Shown here: positions 1 to 8,499 of the stretch, piece after piece
How positions within the stretch are numbered: the first letter of the stretch is position 1
Layout: the number at the start of each line of letters is the position of its first letter
Assembly: GCF_022811845.1 (NCBI RefSeq)
Contig: NZ_CP064266.1
Location: forward strand, 2,728,001 to 2,792,000
Direction of reading: 5' to 3'
Length of the DNA stretch: 64,000 bases
From: Bacillus pseudomycoides
GTDB lineage: Bacteria > Bacillota > Bacilli > Bacillales > Bacillaceae_G
Position numbers and translations under genes: made by a program
The notes under the pieces: generated by a model
What the model was told of the DNA's origin: nothing
The model's input: only the letters and a program-made list of their open reading frames with translations
Database searches by the model: none

Positions 1-2134
1 CTGATTTTTGACCCCATTTTGCTCTTCCTGCTGAAACATATTGATCAAATAATGCTTGCGCAGTATTTGAGAAGTCACCGTACTGCGCTTCCCACATAAC
101 TAAAGTTTCTGGAGCGAACACGTTATAGCCGTACTCATACCCAACAACAGCAGCTTCAGATAACGGACTGTTATGAACTGAGAAAGATGCATTGATATTT
201 GGTAATCGGTGCAACGGTGAATATGTTTCGTTTGTTTCTGTATCATGTAGTACGATATGACGGTGTGCGAACGTACCACGCTGTGAATCTTGACCAGTTA
301 AACGAATTGGCGTACCTTCTTGTAAAATAGAAGCGAATGCTAAAGATTCTGCAAGTGCCCATTCAATTTTACCGTTCTCTTCAAGAGCATCTTTACGGCG
401 CTCAAGAATCTTTTTCACTTTCGGATATACGTTAAAGCCTTCTGGCCAAGTTAAAAGCCCTTCGTTAATTGCGCGAAGTGTTTCAAGTGGAAGACCAGTA
501 TCAATCGGCTGAATTCCTTTCGCAACAACGTCTGGAACTGTAACGTGAATTGCTGCGTCACTTGTATCTGCTGGTGGTACTTGTGCATATTCAGCTTTTA
601 ATTGCTCTTGTATAAACTGAGTAATTGTTTCAATCTCATCTGTATTTAGAACGCCAGCAGCTTCTAATTGGCTCGCATATAAAGCTCTTACAGTTGGATG
701 GTTTTTAATTTTTTTATAAACTTGTGGTTGCGTAACTGCTGGGTCATCCATTTCGTTATGACCGTAACGACGGTAACCGATTAAATCGATTAAGAAGTCT
801 TTTTTGAACAGCATACGATATTGAATTGCAAGGTCAGCAGCTGCAAGACAAGCTTCTGGATCGTCAGCATTTACATGGACGATTGGAATATCAAAACCTT
901 TTGCAAGGTCGCTTGAGTATTTTGTAGAGCGAGAATCATAGCTATCTGTTGTAAAGCCAACTGAATTATTTGCAATAACATGAATTGTTCCACCAGTTTG
1001 GTATGCATTCAATCTGCTTAAGTTTAATGTTTCAGATACAATACCTTGCCCAGGGAATGCAGCATCACCATGAACTAAAATTACGAAAGATTTCGAAACA
1101 TCTTGTTCAGGGTAACCAGCTTTTTTACGATTTTCCTGAGCGGCACGCGCATAACCTTCAACAACCGGGTTAACAAACTCAAGGTGACTCGGGTTATTTG
1201 CTAATGTAACGCGTGTGCTAGCTTCTTCAGAGCCAACAACTTGTTCTCTACCTAAATGGTATTTCACGTCGCCAGTCCAGCCAGCATTACTATTTACACC
1301 TTCTATTGTTGCATGTTTAAACTCAGCAAACATATGACTATATGGTTTTTCTAATACATGAGCGAGTACGCTAAGGCGACCGCGGTGAGCCATACCGATC
1401 ATAACGTCATCTACGCCATTCTTAGCACCTTCTGAAATGATTTTATCCAGTACAGGTACAAGCATATCAACGCCTTCTATAGAGAAACGTTTTTGACCTA
1501 CAAACGTTTTATGCAAAAATTGCTCGAAACCTTCAACTGCTGTTAATCGTTTTAAAAGAGCAGTTCGTTTTTTATTTGGTAGTGGTTGACGCAATGAATT
1601 TGATTCCACCATTTGATGCAACCACACACGTTCTTCGCTATCTTGTATATGAGAAAATTCATAGGCTAAAGATTTTGTATAAACATCTTTTAATCTATGA
1701 ATTACATCAAGAGCTGTGTGAATACCATTTGGTGCATCTGGCCATACTGTTTTCGCTGGAATCGCTTTCAAATCTTCATCGCTTAAGTCCTGCATTGCTG
1801 TATGAATAAGGGATTGTCCATCGGTAGGATCTTCCATCGGATTAATATGAGCGGATAGATGCCCGAATGAACGAATGTTTTCTACAACTTGAACCACTTT
1901 AAGAATTTTTTCAATGTTTCCTGTACCTTGAGGAGAAAAATTTGTTTCTTTGTTGTCCCCTGTTACGACATTAGCTTGGAATGAAGGAGCCCCAAAAGTT
2001 TCAAAAAGCTCTTGTAATTCCGGATCAACAGAACCTTCATTAGTCACGTAACGATCATACTGTTCAATAACATAGCCAAGGTTCGGACCATGGAATTTGG
2101 CCCAAGGGTTTGTCGCTGTATTCTTCCTCGTCAT
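1..2134 (-). CDS. odhA: 2-oxoglutarate dehydrogenase E1 component, 3' end outside window
   Basis: E1 subunit of the 2-oxoglutarate dehydrogenase complex: thiamine-diphosphate-dependent decarboxylation of 2-oxoglutarate in the TCA cycle, cytoplasmic. About 711 codons read from an ATG at 2134 behind a GGGAGG site and run off the left edge; the family is about 950 residues, so roughly a quarter (the C-terminal part) is missing. Visible E1 signatures are HRGRLSVLAHVL, HGDAAFPGQG and GYRRYGHNEMDDP. odhB would be expected further left. A cre-like site lies about 340 bp upstream, which fits the known CcpA control of odhAB in Bacillus. Confidence 0.97.
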   Translation of the reverse strand, partial: MTRKNTATNPWAKFHGPNLGYVIEQYDRYVTNEGSVDPELQELFETFGAPSFQANVVTGDNKETNFSPQGTGNIEKILKVVQVVENIRSFGHLSAHINPMEDPTDGQSLIHTAMQDLSDEDLKAIPAKTVWPDAPNGIHTALDVIHRLKDVYTKSLAYEFSHIQDSEERVWLHQMVESNSLRQPLPNKKRTALLKRLTAVEGFEQFLHKTFVGQKRFSIEGVDMLVPVLDKIISEGAKNGVDDVMIGMAHRGRLSVLAHVLEKPYSHMFAEFKHATIEGVNSNAGWTGDVKYHLGREQVVGSEEASTRVTLANNPSHLEFVNPVVEGYARAAQENRKKAGYPEQDVSKSFVILVHGDAAFPGQGIVSETLNLSRLNAYQTGGTIHVIANNSVGFTTDSYDSRSTKYSSDLAKGFDIPIVHVNADDPEACLAAADLAIQYRMLFKKDFLIDLIGYRRYGHNEMDDPAVTQPQVYKKIKNHPTVRALYASQLEAAGVLNTDEIETITQFIQEQLKAEYAQVPPADTSDAAIHVTVPDVVAKGIQPIDTGLPLETLRAINEGLLTWPEGFNVYPKVKKILERRKDALEENGKIEWALAESLAFASILQEGTPIRLTGQDSQRGTFAHRHIVLHDTETNETYSPLHRLPNINASFSVHNSPLSEAAVVGYEYGYNVFAPETLVMWEAQYGDFSNTAQALFDQYVSAGRAKWGQKS

Positions 2135-2466
2135 TTGTTTAAACCTCCCAATGCATATATTCCTTTTTTCGTGTGAAAAGGATGCATTTCACTCTTTTCA
2201 TAATTGATGAATGTAAATGTTATCTTTACTCTTATGTTATTACGATAATTTACATAATACCAAATGTTATTACTTATCCGTTTTGTAAAAAACATTCACA
2301 ATTACTTATCACCTAAGTTAATCTTTCATGTTATAAATTAAAATTAGGGAAAAAATAGGTGATTTCATCTAGTACATTCATCATTGGAAAAGATTATCCA
2401 GATGAAAGTATAAAGGTAATTGTTAGAATTTTTCGTCAAAAACACCTTTGAATTATGTATATTAAA

Positions 2467-2482
2467 ATAATAAGCGCTTTCA
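2467..2482 (-). promoter_or_regulatory. candidate cre (CcpA) site upstream of odhA
   Basis: Read on the minus strand the sequence is TTGAAAGCGCTTATTA. The TGAAAGCGCTT core fits the catabolite-responsive element; the last two bases of the usual right half are not matched. odhA is the nearest minus-strand gene, 333 bp downstream. Inference only. Confidence 0.35.
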
Positions 2483-2803
2483 AGAATATTATACAACAAT
2501 ATAACGGAATATAGTATAAAAATAAAAGATTATGAATTTATCGTAAACTTTATTTCAATAGTGTTAATTATTGAAAGAAAAAGAAAAATTTGCTTATAAG
2601 TGATGATTATGATTTAAAAATGGCTTATAAGTCGTTAGTTTCTGCAAATATAGCAGAAAATTGCTGGAAAACGGTAGCTCATTTCATGCGAATAGGAAGA
2701 AAATTTGTATATGTCAAAAAAATAACGTACATATAGCTATATTAATTTTTCTAATTTGAGAAGGATTAATATAACGAAATTTTCCAGTGTAAATTGAAAA
2801 AAG

Positions 2804-2945
2804 ACATAAAACTGTTTTTTAGATGGAAGTTCATGCATAGAAGCGTTCGGATCCTCTTTCTGTCCCATGCCAAGTGAAAACAAAGAGAGCGGGGCAGAAA
2901 TAAGTAAGAAACCTAATATTTTGTTTGTATTCATTCGTTATAATT
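2804..2945 (+). repeat. interspersed ~150-bp repeat, copy A
   Basis: Shares the blocks CATAGAAGCG, GGATCC, GTCCCATGCCAAGTGAAAA and a distal TTTTGTTT segment with five other copies in this window (33817, 39315, 40449, 42855, 45283). Always intergenic. It resembles the dispersed bcr-type repeats described in the B. cereus group; I cannot assign the family number. Confidence 0.7.
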
Positions 2946-3054
2946 TACCACCTTGGTTATAAAAATAGTCATTATAAGGAGGGCGTTCCAGTAGGTACGG
3001 AATCTAACTTTGGAGTAGAGTGCAAAAGATTCACTAATATAAATCGCACCTTAT

Positions 3055-3095
3055 GTAAAGGAAGCTTGACGTAAAGGTTCCTTTACTTTTATACT
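3055..3095 (+). promoter_or_regulatory. promoter with overlapping palindromic operator for the XRE operon
   Basis: TTGACG (3066-3071) and TATACT (3090-3095) are spaced 18 bp. The spacer holds GTAAAGG-TT-CCTTTAC (3071-3086), a palindrome with 7-bp arms; another GTAAAGG half-site begins 16 bp upstream at 3055. This is a natural place for autorepression by the XRE protein encoded next. Confidence 0.6.
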
Positions 3096-3123
3096 GTATG
3101 TAAGTAAGGAGGCGGAAATTTCC

Positions 3124-3330
3124 TTGAAAAATAAAATGGTAGAATACCGAAAGAAATTTGGATTCTCTCAAGAGAAGTTAGCTGAAGAGCTTGGGGTGTC
3201 TAGGCAAACCATTATTTCAATTGAAAAAGGAAAATATGATCCATCGCTTCCTTTAGCATTTGAAATTGCGAAAACATTCCAGACAACAATTGAAAATGTA
3301 TTTCTTTATGAGGGGAAAGAACAGGAATGA
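3124..3330 (+). CDS. XRE-family small transcriptional regulator
   Basis: 68-residue single HTH_3 domain protein; residues 1-60 form the Cro/CI-like helix-turn-helix (QEKLAEELGVSRQTIISIEKG). TTG start chosen for the GGAGG site at 3108-3113. The size and lack of an effector domain match the small regulators (YozG/YgzD type) that sit before one or two membrane-protein genes and control them. Two membrane-protein genes follow at short spacing, so the three are probably one operon. Likely autoregulated through the palindrome in its promoter. Confidence 0.85.
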   Translation: MKNKMVEYRKKFGFSQEKLAEELGVSRQTIISIEKGKYDPSLPLAFEIAKTFQTTIENVFLYEGKEQE

Positions 3331-3346
3331 TAGAGAAGGGGGAATA

Positions 3347-3727
3347 ATGATGAATTATTCACAGAAGTACTTTTTGATTATTGGAATGCTCTTTTTAATA
3401 ATGAGTGGATTCATGGTATTGGCAGGGATTATGACACATTCTGCGCCGCCCACTCCGACATATACATTAGCATCGATGATGATTATGTGCTTTTGCTTAA
3501 GTTATCTTCACCCGCAATTTAAGGAGAAGGACGAAAGGATGAAGTTAATCCGTCAAAAAGGGATGTTTTATTCTTTTTTTGCATTATTAATATATTTTAT
3601 TGTTTTTTCGTTTGGACTACATTTAGAAATCATTTTATTGACCGCTGGAGAACTACTTAATATTTTAGCTGCATTAACAATTAGTACAGTTTTTATTTCG
3701 TTTGTTGTTTTATCGAAAAGATATTAA
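3347..3727 (+). CDS. small multi-pass membrane protein
   Basis: 126 residues, no recognised family. Four hydrophobic segments (about 8-30, 38-55, 75-95 and 100-122) suggest an integral membrane protein with short loops. The ATG at 3347 follows an AGAAGGGGG site and the gene starts 17 bp after the XRE gene stop, so co-expression is likely. A longer in-frame reading to 3260 overlaps the XRE gene and has no ribosome site, so it was not used. Confidence 0.75.
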   Translation: MMNYSQKYFLIIGMLFLIMSGFMVLAGIMTHSAPPTPTYTLASMMIMCFCLSYLHPQFKEKDERMKLIRQKGMFYSFFALLIYFIVFSFGLHLEIILLTAGELLNILAALTISTVFISFVVLSKRY

Positions 3728-3764
3728 GTGGAAAATGATAGGTCTTATATAGGAAGGAGAAAAA

Positions 3765-3950
3765 ATGCAACTACTTTATACATTTGGTATCAGTATCGCT
3801 TTAGTTCTATTCATGTATTTCTTCGTTCGTAAAGACATTACGAAAGATAATACGCTTACAAAGAGAGGTTTTTATAAACTAATCGGGTGTTTAGTAGTGA
3901 TGCTTGTGGGGATCATTGTGATGATTGTTTTGGTGAGTCAGAAATTTTAA
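3765..3950 (+). CDS. 61-residue two-helix membrane protein
   Basis: Two hydrophobic helices (about 4-21 and 39-57) separated by a charged loop. ATG after an AAGGAG site. Last gene of the XRE operon; function unknown. Confidence 0.7.
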   Translation: MQLLYTFGISIALVLFMYFFVRKDITKDNTLTKRGFYKLIGCLVVMLVGIIVMIVLVSQKF

Positions 3951-3964
3951 AAGAGTGTAGAATG

Positions 3965-4003
3965 AAAACCCTGTTTTTGATGATTTTCAAAAATAGGGTT
4001 TTT
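3965..4003 (+). terminator. terminator of the XRE operon
   Basis: AAAACCCTGTTTTTGA pairs with TCAAAAATAGGGTTTTT around a short loop, followed by T residues, 15 bp after the last gene of the operon. Confidence 0.8.
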
Positions 4004-4100
4004 ATTTTGGTCACATTAGAATAGGAAGTGATGATATGAATTGTATCTTTTTAGGAAAGAGATTTCGCAAGTAGGGGTGCATGTATTAATGTTGCAAGAA

Positions 4101-4133
4101 AAGGTGTATATGAATATTCATATACACCTTTTT
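4101..4133. terminator. perfect inverted repeat with T tract
   Basis: AAGGTGTATATGAATATTCATATACACCTT is self-complementary and is followed by TTT. It looks like a bidirectional terminator, although no gene ends right beside it; the preceding 4004-4100 shows nothing coding. Confidence 0.6.
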
Positions 4134-4194
4134 GTTTAGTACGAAAGATTAATTAGTAATAACTGCTGATTTTAAAATAGCTAAAGTAAATTTG

Positions 4195-4298
4195 TTAATT
4201 AATATTAATAGTTTGATGTGTTTCTGTAGGTGCTTGTACACCAACTGTTAAAATGAAAACGGTTATAACTCCTATTAGACTAAATATTACTTTTTCAT
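4195..4298 (-). pseudogene. possible decayed exported signalling peptide
   Basis: If one A is restored in the A-run after the ATG at 4298, the minus strand reads a 34-residue peptide beginning MKKVIFSLIGVITVF and ending QTININ: a positively charged start, a hydrophobic core, then a short polar tail. That is the layout of Phr/NprX/PapR-type propeptides. As it stands the frame stops after three codons. No Rap or RNPP receptor gene and no good ribosome site are visible, so this may be coincidence. Confidence 0.25.
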
Positions 4299-4522
4299 TT
4301 TAGTATATATATCTTTTTCTAATGAATATAATAGTAGAATTTTGATAGAAAATTGCTAAAACAAAACGATTCTAGTATACAATAAGTTTGAATTTGGATT
4401 TCATTCTATTTAATTTTTATTACAATTATGTTACTACTCTTATTCTTACCTTGGAAACAATTATACTTATACATAATACATATGTTGAGTCAATGATTAA
4501 ATTTAGGAAAAGGAAGGAATTT

Positions 4523-5527
4523 ATGAGAAAACGAATTCTAGCATTAACTTTAGCGGCGGCTTTGGGACTCGGTTTTCAACCGAATAGTAGTTTAGCAGAA
4601 ACATCAAATACTACAATGCAAGCGGATTCACAGCAAAGTGGATGGGAATCACAAAATGGAAACTGGTTTTATTATCAAAATGGCAGTAAAAAAACAGGCT
4701 GGTTGAAATATGGAGTAAATTGGTACTACTTAGATGAAGCAGCCGGTGGAGCAATGAAAACAGGTTGGTTGAAATATGGAGTAAATTGGTACTACTTAGA
4801 TGAAGCAGCGGGCGGAGCAATGAAAACAGGCTGGTTGAAATACGGAGTAAATTGGTACTACCTAGATGAAGCAGCGGGCGGAGCAATGAAAACAGGCTGG
4901 TTAAAAACAGGTGGAAACTGGTACTACTTAGATGAAGCAGCGGGCGGAGCGATGAAAACAGGCTGGTTAAAAACAGGTGGAAGCTGGTACTACTTAGATA
5001 CGGCAGCGGGCGGAGCAATGAAAACAGGCTGGTTAAACACAGGTGGTAGTTGGTATTACTTAGATACGGCAGCGGGCGGAGCAATGAAAACAGGCTGGTT
5101 AAACACAGGTGGTAGTTGGTATTACTTAGATGCAGCAAGCGGCGGAACGATGAAAACAGGTTGGAATAAGATTGAAACCAAAATGAATTATTTCAAAGAT
5201 AGTGGACAATGGATAAATGCACGTGAGCTAACAGTCAGATCGACAGCATACTCAAACGATCCGGCAGAAAATGGTGCGAAACCTGGTCAACATGTTTATA
5301 CGAGCATGGGAGACGATTTAACAGCCAATCCAAATTTAAAAGTAATTGCCGTAGATCCTTCTGTTATTCCACTTGGTTCAAACGTATATGTAGAAGGATA
5401 TGGTGCAGCAGCAGCGAGAGATACTGGTGGAGCTATTAAAGGGAATAAAATAGATGTGTTCATTTCTTCCAAGCAGGCTGTTTGGAACTGGGGAGTTAGA
5501 ACAGTAAAGGTATACGTCTTACCTTAA
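4523..5527 (+). CDS. secreted cell-wall-binding protein with C-terminal 3D domain
   Basis: 334 residues: signal peptide (MRKRILALTLAAALGLG, cleavage near residue 27), then choline-binding-like wall repeats (GWLKxGxxWYYLDxAAGGAMKT, seven 22-residue units at 59-212 plus one divergent unit at each end), then a 3D domain. In the 3D domain the hallmark acidic residues appear in AVDPSVIPLGS, ARDTGG and NKIDVF. 3D domains are related to the MltA lytic transglycosylase barrel and occur in cell-wall hydrolase-like proteins such as YocH. Start chosen at 4523 for the AGGAAGG site and the signal peptide; the frame is open upstream to 4388 but lacks a ribosome site. Confidence 0.88.
   Translation: MRKRILALTLAAALGLGFQPNSSLAETSNTTMQADSQQSGWESQNGNWFYYQNGSKKTGWLKYGVNWYYLDEAAGGAMKTGWLKYGVNWYYLDEAAGGAMKTGWLKYGVNWYYLDEAAGGAMKTGWLKTGGNWYYLDEAAGGAMKTGWLKTGGSWYYLDTAAGGAMKTGWLNTGGSWYYLDTAAGGAMKTGWLNTGGSWYYLDAASGGTMKTGWNKIETKMNYFKDSGQWINARELTVRSTAYSNDPAENGAKPGQHVYTSMGDDLTANPNLKVIAVDPSVIPLGSNVYVEGYGAAAARDTGGAIKGNKIDVFISSKQAVWNWGVRTVKVYVLP
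4697..5158 (+). repeat. seven tandem 66-bp coding repeats
   Basis: Seven in-frame 66-bp units encode the 22-residue wall-binding repeat. The first three are nearly identical at DNA level, which suggests recent duplication and ongoing copy-number change by recombination. Confidence 0.9.
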
Positions 5528-5594
5528 GATAGTTGTAGTGTTATATACATATTGTTAAAGAAGAAGAATGATTACTAGATATATTTTTTACTAG

Positions 5595-5637
5595 AAACAG
5601 CTTTTTCAAGTGTGGACTTGGGAAAGCTGTTTTTTTA
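5595..5637 (+). terminator. terminator of the 3D-domain gene
   Basis: AAACAGCTTTTTC pairs with GGGAAAGCTGTTT around a loop, followed by TTTTT. Confidence 0.8.
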
Positions 5638-5790
5638 GTGGTGATATAACAGGTTTTCTATCTTTTCTTTTTTTATTTTGAGAAAGAGATGAGAACATCG
5701 GGAGAACAAGGTGTTAAGTGGTGTGTAGTTCACAAGGAGAGGAGACATTGACGACTGAAATTGCAGCCATCAGTCAAACTATGCCAAGCG

Positions 5791-5905
5791 GATAGAGATA
5801 GAATTATTGATATGTATAAGCAAGGTGTGAGTATGTGAAAGATTGCTTTGTTACTAGGTGCAACGTATCAAGCAGTAAATAATAATATAAAAAAGGAGGA
5901 TAAAT
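5791..5905 (+). pseudogene. helix-turn-helix protein remnant
   Basis: The frame from 5791 reads DRDRIIDMYKQGVSM, stop, KIALLLGATYQAVNNNIKK. This has the rhythm of a short HTH domain of the kind found in small phage or transposase-like proteins. It is interrupted by TGA and lacks a start; a bcr1-type repeat begins directly after it. Confidence 0.4.
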
Positions 5906-5917
5906 CCTTCCCCCTTT

Positions 5918-6074
5918 TTTATCCCGCATTAACGGGCAGTAATACTCCCACCTCAAAATTCTGCGAAAGCAAAGAAGTTAGGTGGGAGATAAACTGCCCG
6001 TAAAAGCCCGATTGGTTCAACTAATAATCAGTGGGGGATGGAGAAAACCCCCACTGATTAAAGTTTCACTTTAT
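5918..6074 (+). mobile_element. bcr1-type repeat with TTTAT duplications
   Basis: A 147-bp element starting CCCGCATTAACGGGCAGTA and ending AAAGTTTCAC, flanked on both sides by TTTAT. The inside can fold into several hairpins (CTCCCACCT with AGGTGGGAG; CAGTGGGGG with CCCCCACTG). These features match the bcr1 repeats of the B. cereus group, which are thought to move by an unknown trans-acting enzyme. Related copies lie at 40292 and 53970. Confidence 0.85.
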
Positions 6075-6086
6075 CCTCATCACTTT

Positions 6087-6503
6087 TTAACGCATACTTC
6101 CAGTAAAGTGCCCCCAGTCATATGCTAACTTCAGGATTACAATTTCTTCATCTGTAAGTTTACGTCCTAGATAACCCTCAATGTAAGCACTTGTGGCTGT
6201 ACTTACCCCGCGTTGTAGTCTTGAGTCGGAATGGTTATGAAAAAGATAATCTAAAAATTTAATCCTCTCAATGTTCTCCATGTGTTTCACGTACTCAATC
6301 ATTTCTTCACAAGTGTTTGGATCATTGTTACCGTCTTCCTCATCTTCATGCATTGCTATGTAGTTTAGGTGTCGAATTTCTTCAACTGACCTAGTACCTC
6401 CGAAATGCTTTTCTGATAATACCTTTAACAATTCAAGTTTCTCCGTATCATCCATTTTATACATATATACTAAAATCTCATCGCATGACATTTTCTTAGT
6501 CAT
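6087..6503 (-). CDS. hypothetical protein, 138 residues
   Basis: Acidic, mostly helical protein without signal peptide or membrane segment and with no family I recognise. ATG with a clear AGGAGG site 8-9 bp upstream, so it is probably expressed. It sits alone between a bcr1 repeat and a long noncoding stretch. A 73-bp segment upstream of it (6886-6958) recurs upstream of another minus-strand gene inside the island (14002-14074). Confidence 0.6.
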   Translation of the reverse strand: MTKKMSCDEILVYMYKMDDTEKLELLKVLSEKHFGGTRSVEEIRHLNYIAMHEDEEDGNNDPNTCEEMIEYVKHMENIERIKFLDYLFHNHSDSRLQRGVSTATSAYIEGYLGRKLTDEEIVILKLAYDWGHFTGSMR

Positions 6504-7226
6504 TACAGTTGTACCTCCTAAAGAAGTTTTGAAAAATTCTCGAAAAAATTTTAAAAGAAAAGGTTATTTTATTACAGCGAATGTAGTAAGGAAATTGCCT
6601 ATAATGTAAAAGTTCATCACCTTAGAATCGCTTTGAATATGCCTTTATTTACTATTTGATGAATTCAATCCGCCTCGTATTTGGTACGAGGGCAGAATGT
6701 CGATATATTCATACATCCTCTCCAGTGCCACCCCCTTATTTACTGACAAAGACCTTAGCGAATCACCTTGCACTACAAAACGTCCTCGCTGATCTTGTTC
6801 GTTGATTATCTGTTGATTGTTGTTTCTTCATTGTTCTTATCTTTTCTGTTGTCCTTTCTATGTACCTGGCTGATGTATCGTACGCCCAGTATTGGTATTA
6901 TACCGCCCATTCTTATCCATGTTCTAGCAATACGTTTTTGATTGACACTATTGATTGAGATTCATGCCTTGTCACTACATACTGTTAGCGAGTCAATCAC
7001 TTGTGCTCACTAGTGTTGGGATTGTAATTCTATAAAAAATACACTAAAAGTGAATATAAACTAGTTTGTAACAGACAGTGTGGTATGGAACCTGAAAAAT
7101 GTAAAAAACAAATGGTCGGCAAACTGCGAACTATTTTTTGTAAAATTTTTAAGAGTATAAAAATATTCTTCTGTATAATTACTTTCCTGTGGTAAAATCT
7201 ACTATATAAATATTTAAAAGGGGAAT
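6504..7226. other. 720-bp noncoding stretch of the accessory zone
   Basis: No gene seen. It contains a CCTCGTA-loop-TACGAGG hairpin (6673-6691), a pyrimidine-rich tract (6780-6860) and the 73-bp segment at 6886-6958. Confidence 0.6.
6886..6958. repeat. 73-bp noncoding segment, copy 1 of 2
   Basis: Starts CCAGTATTGGTATTATAC, contains AATACGTTTTTGATTGACAC and ends TTGATTGA. It matches 14002-14074 over its whole length with only scattered substitutions. Confidence 0.75.
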
Positions 7227-8093
7227 ATTAAAGTTACTCCTGAACAGTTGCGAAAAGTAGCATGGTCTATTCGGTCAACAATCACCAATGCAACGGCAAC
7301 ACAAGAGCGACTAAAGAAAGATATTGATATGCTTTGTAATGCTTAGATGGGTGCAACCTATATGAAATTTAATACAGATTTTCGAGATTCATCTCTTAAA
7401 ATGGCACAATTTACAATCATATTAGAACCACTGGAGAAGTTTCTTCTTGATTCTGCTAATAAATTTGAACAGGTAGATAACATGGATGTTGCTATTGCAA
7501 TGGCTTCTGGCATTCTTAATTCAAATAATGATGAAGTTGAAATCCTTACAGGTTCGGCTGAAGTGGCCGAAGGGAATCGAGTTGGAGGGAAATTAGAAGG
7601 TACTCTACTAAATGCAACTACTGACATCGGAAAAGGAACAACAATAAACAATAAATTGATGACTGCAAATTTAGAAGCTAACTTTGGTTTGGATAAAAAG
7701 ACTATAATGGAGGATATCACCACAGGTGGTCTGTTTGGTTTTAAAGCAGAAGCTTCAAATTTAGAAAGTAATATTGAAAAAAAGGGTTTTATTGGAGAGA
7801 ACACTACATTAACATCAAAATATCAAAATGTTAATTTTGCATTGGGGATTGATGAATACACTTTTAAAGCGGAAGCTGGATATACAGCACATAAATATGA
7901 AGCGTTATTTGAAAAAGTTGATATACCTGACATTATCCCATATTTCCGTGACAATGACTTTACTATGCGCTTTGAACTTGGAGTTGGCAATTTCGGTTTC
8001 AAGGTTCACGCCGGTGCTGAAAATGGAATTTATACTCCTGTATATAAAGACTTTGCTGTTGGATTTTTTGTGAAACGAGAGGAAAAGGAGTAG
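7227..8093 (+). pseudogene. type VII secretion WXG-type toxin-like protein, amber codon at the WXG tryptophan
   Basis: Codons from 7227 read IKVTPEQLRKVAWSIR and on to DMLCNA, an ESAT-6/WXG100-like first helix. The next codon (7344-7346) is TAG, followed in frame by MGATYMKFNTDF. In WXG proteins this position is W-x-G, so TGG to TAG (a single base change) is the simplest explanation. The remaining 248 codons continue to 8093 and end in a glycine-rich tail (FGFKVHAGAENG...KREEKE) of the kind seen in LXG/WXG toxins. No normal start codon precedes the first helix; only ATT follows the AAGGGG site. Translation could restart at the ATG at 7347 but would lack the secretion helix. Confidence 0.7.
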
Positions 8094-8097
8094 ACAT

Positions 8098-8322
8098 ATG
8101 AGACCGATCAAACAAATGAGAACTCTATATTTTATAGGAGTACCTATTGTTGCTACTTTTTCTTTACTTATTCCACAGTCATTAGGGGCCCGTATTCTTA
8201 CGTTTTTCTTAATACTTCTTTTTGGTGGAATAGGAGTGGGTTTTACATACCTAATAGAATTTATCGGAAAAAAAAGTAGGAGATTATTGGGGGAAACTAA
8301 AAAAATAAATGAAAGTTGCTGA
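8098..8322 (+). CDS. two-helix membrane protein, possible toxin partner
   Basis: 74 residues with two hydrophobic segments (about 10-26 and 30-53) and a basic C-terminus. ATG behind AAAGGAG, 4 bp after the toxin-like frame ends. A related protein sits in the same place after another toxin tail at 9106. Position and repetition suggest an immunity or secretion-accessory role; this is inference. Confidence 0.6.
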   Translation: MRPIKQMRTLYFIGVPIVATFSLLIPQSLGARILTFFLILLFGGIGVGFTYLIEFIGKKSRRLLGETKKINESC

Positions 8323-8330
8323 TGGAGAGA

Positions 8331-8464
8331 ATAGACTAATAATTCTATTTCCATCAAAAGAACAAACGATACACACATTAGCGTAGTTGCTTATGGTGCA
8401 ATTGGACTAGGTGGAATTACTCTAATTGATTATCTTATTAAAAAGAAAAGGAGCAAAAATAATT
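8331..8464 (+). pseudogene. decayed copy of the two-helix membrane protein
   Basis: KEQTIHTL in one frame and VVAYGAIGLGGITLIDYLIK in the next line up with KEKVIYTFGVAFWGAMGIGAITLMDYIK of the intact gene at 9106. A frameshift near 8383 separates the halves and the N-terminal part is missing. Confidence 0.6.
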
Positions 8465-8497
8465 GATTATCTTATTAAAAAGAAAAGGAGCAAAAAT
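8424..8497 (+). repeat. tandem 37-bp duplication
   Basis: Two exact copies (8424-8460 and 8461-8497) of a 37-bp unit that starts AATTGATTATCTTATT and includes AAAAGGAG, the ribosome site of the next gene. A fresh slippage or recombination product. Confidence 0.95.
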
Positions 8498-8499
8498 AA

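Larger units (their letters stand above)
2135..3065. other. long AT-rich intergenic region with one repeat copy
   Basis: Holds the odhA 5' region, the cre-like site and one interspersed repeat copy (2804-2945). I see no convincing gene. A 65-codon minus-strand frame here reads through the repeat and is not credible. Confidence 0.6.

Noticed and set aside
2737..2934. 65-codon minus-strand frame with signal-like start
   Set aside because: Its middle is a direct translation of the interspersed repeat copy A, and no ribosome site supports it.
4611..5138. 175-codon minus frame opposite the wall-protein repeats
   Set aside because: Antisense shadow of the 66-bp repeats; composition is that of a mirrored repeat.
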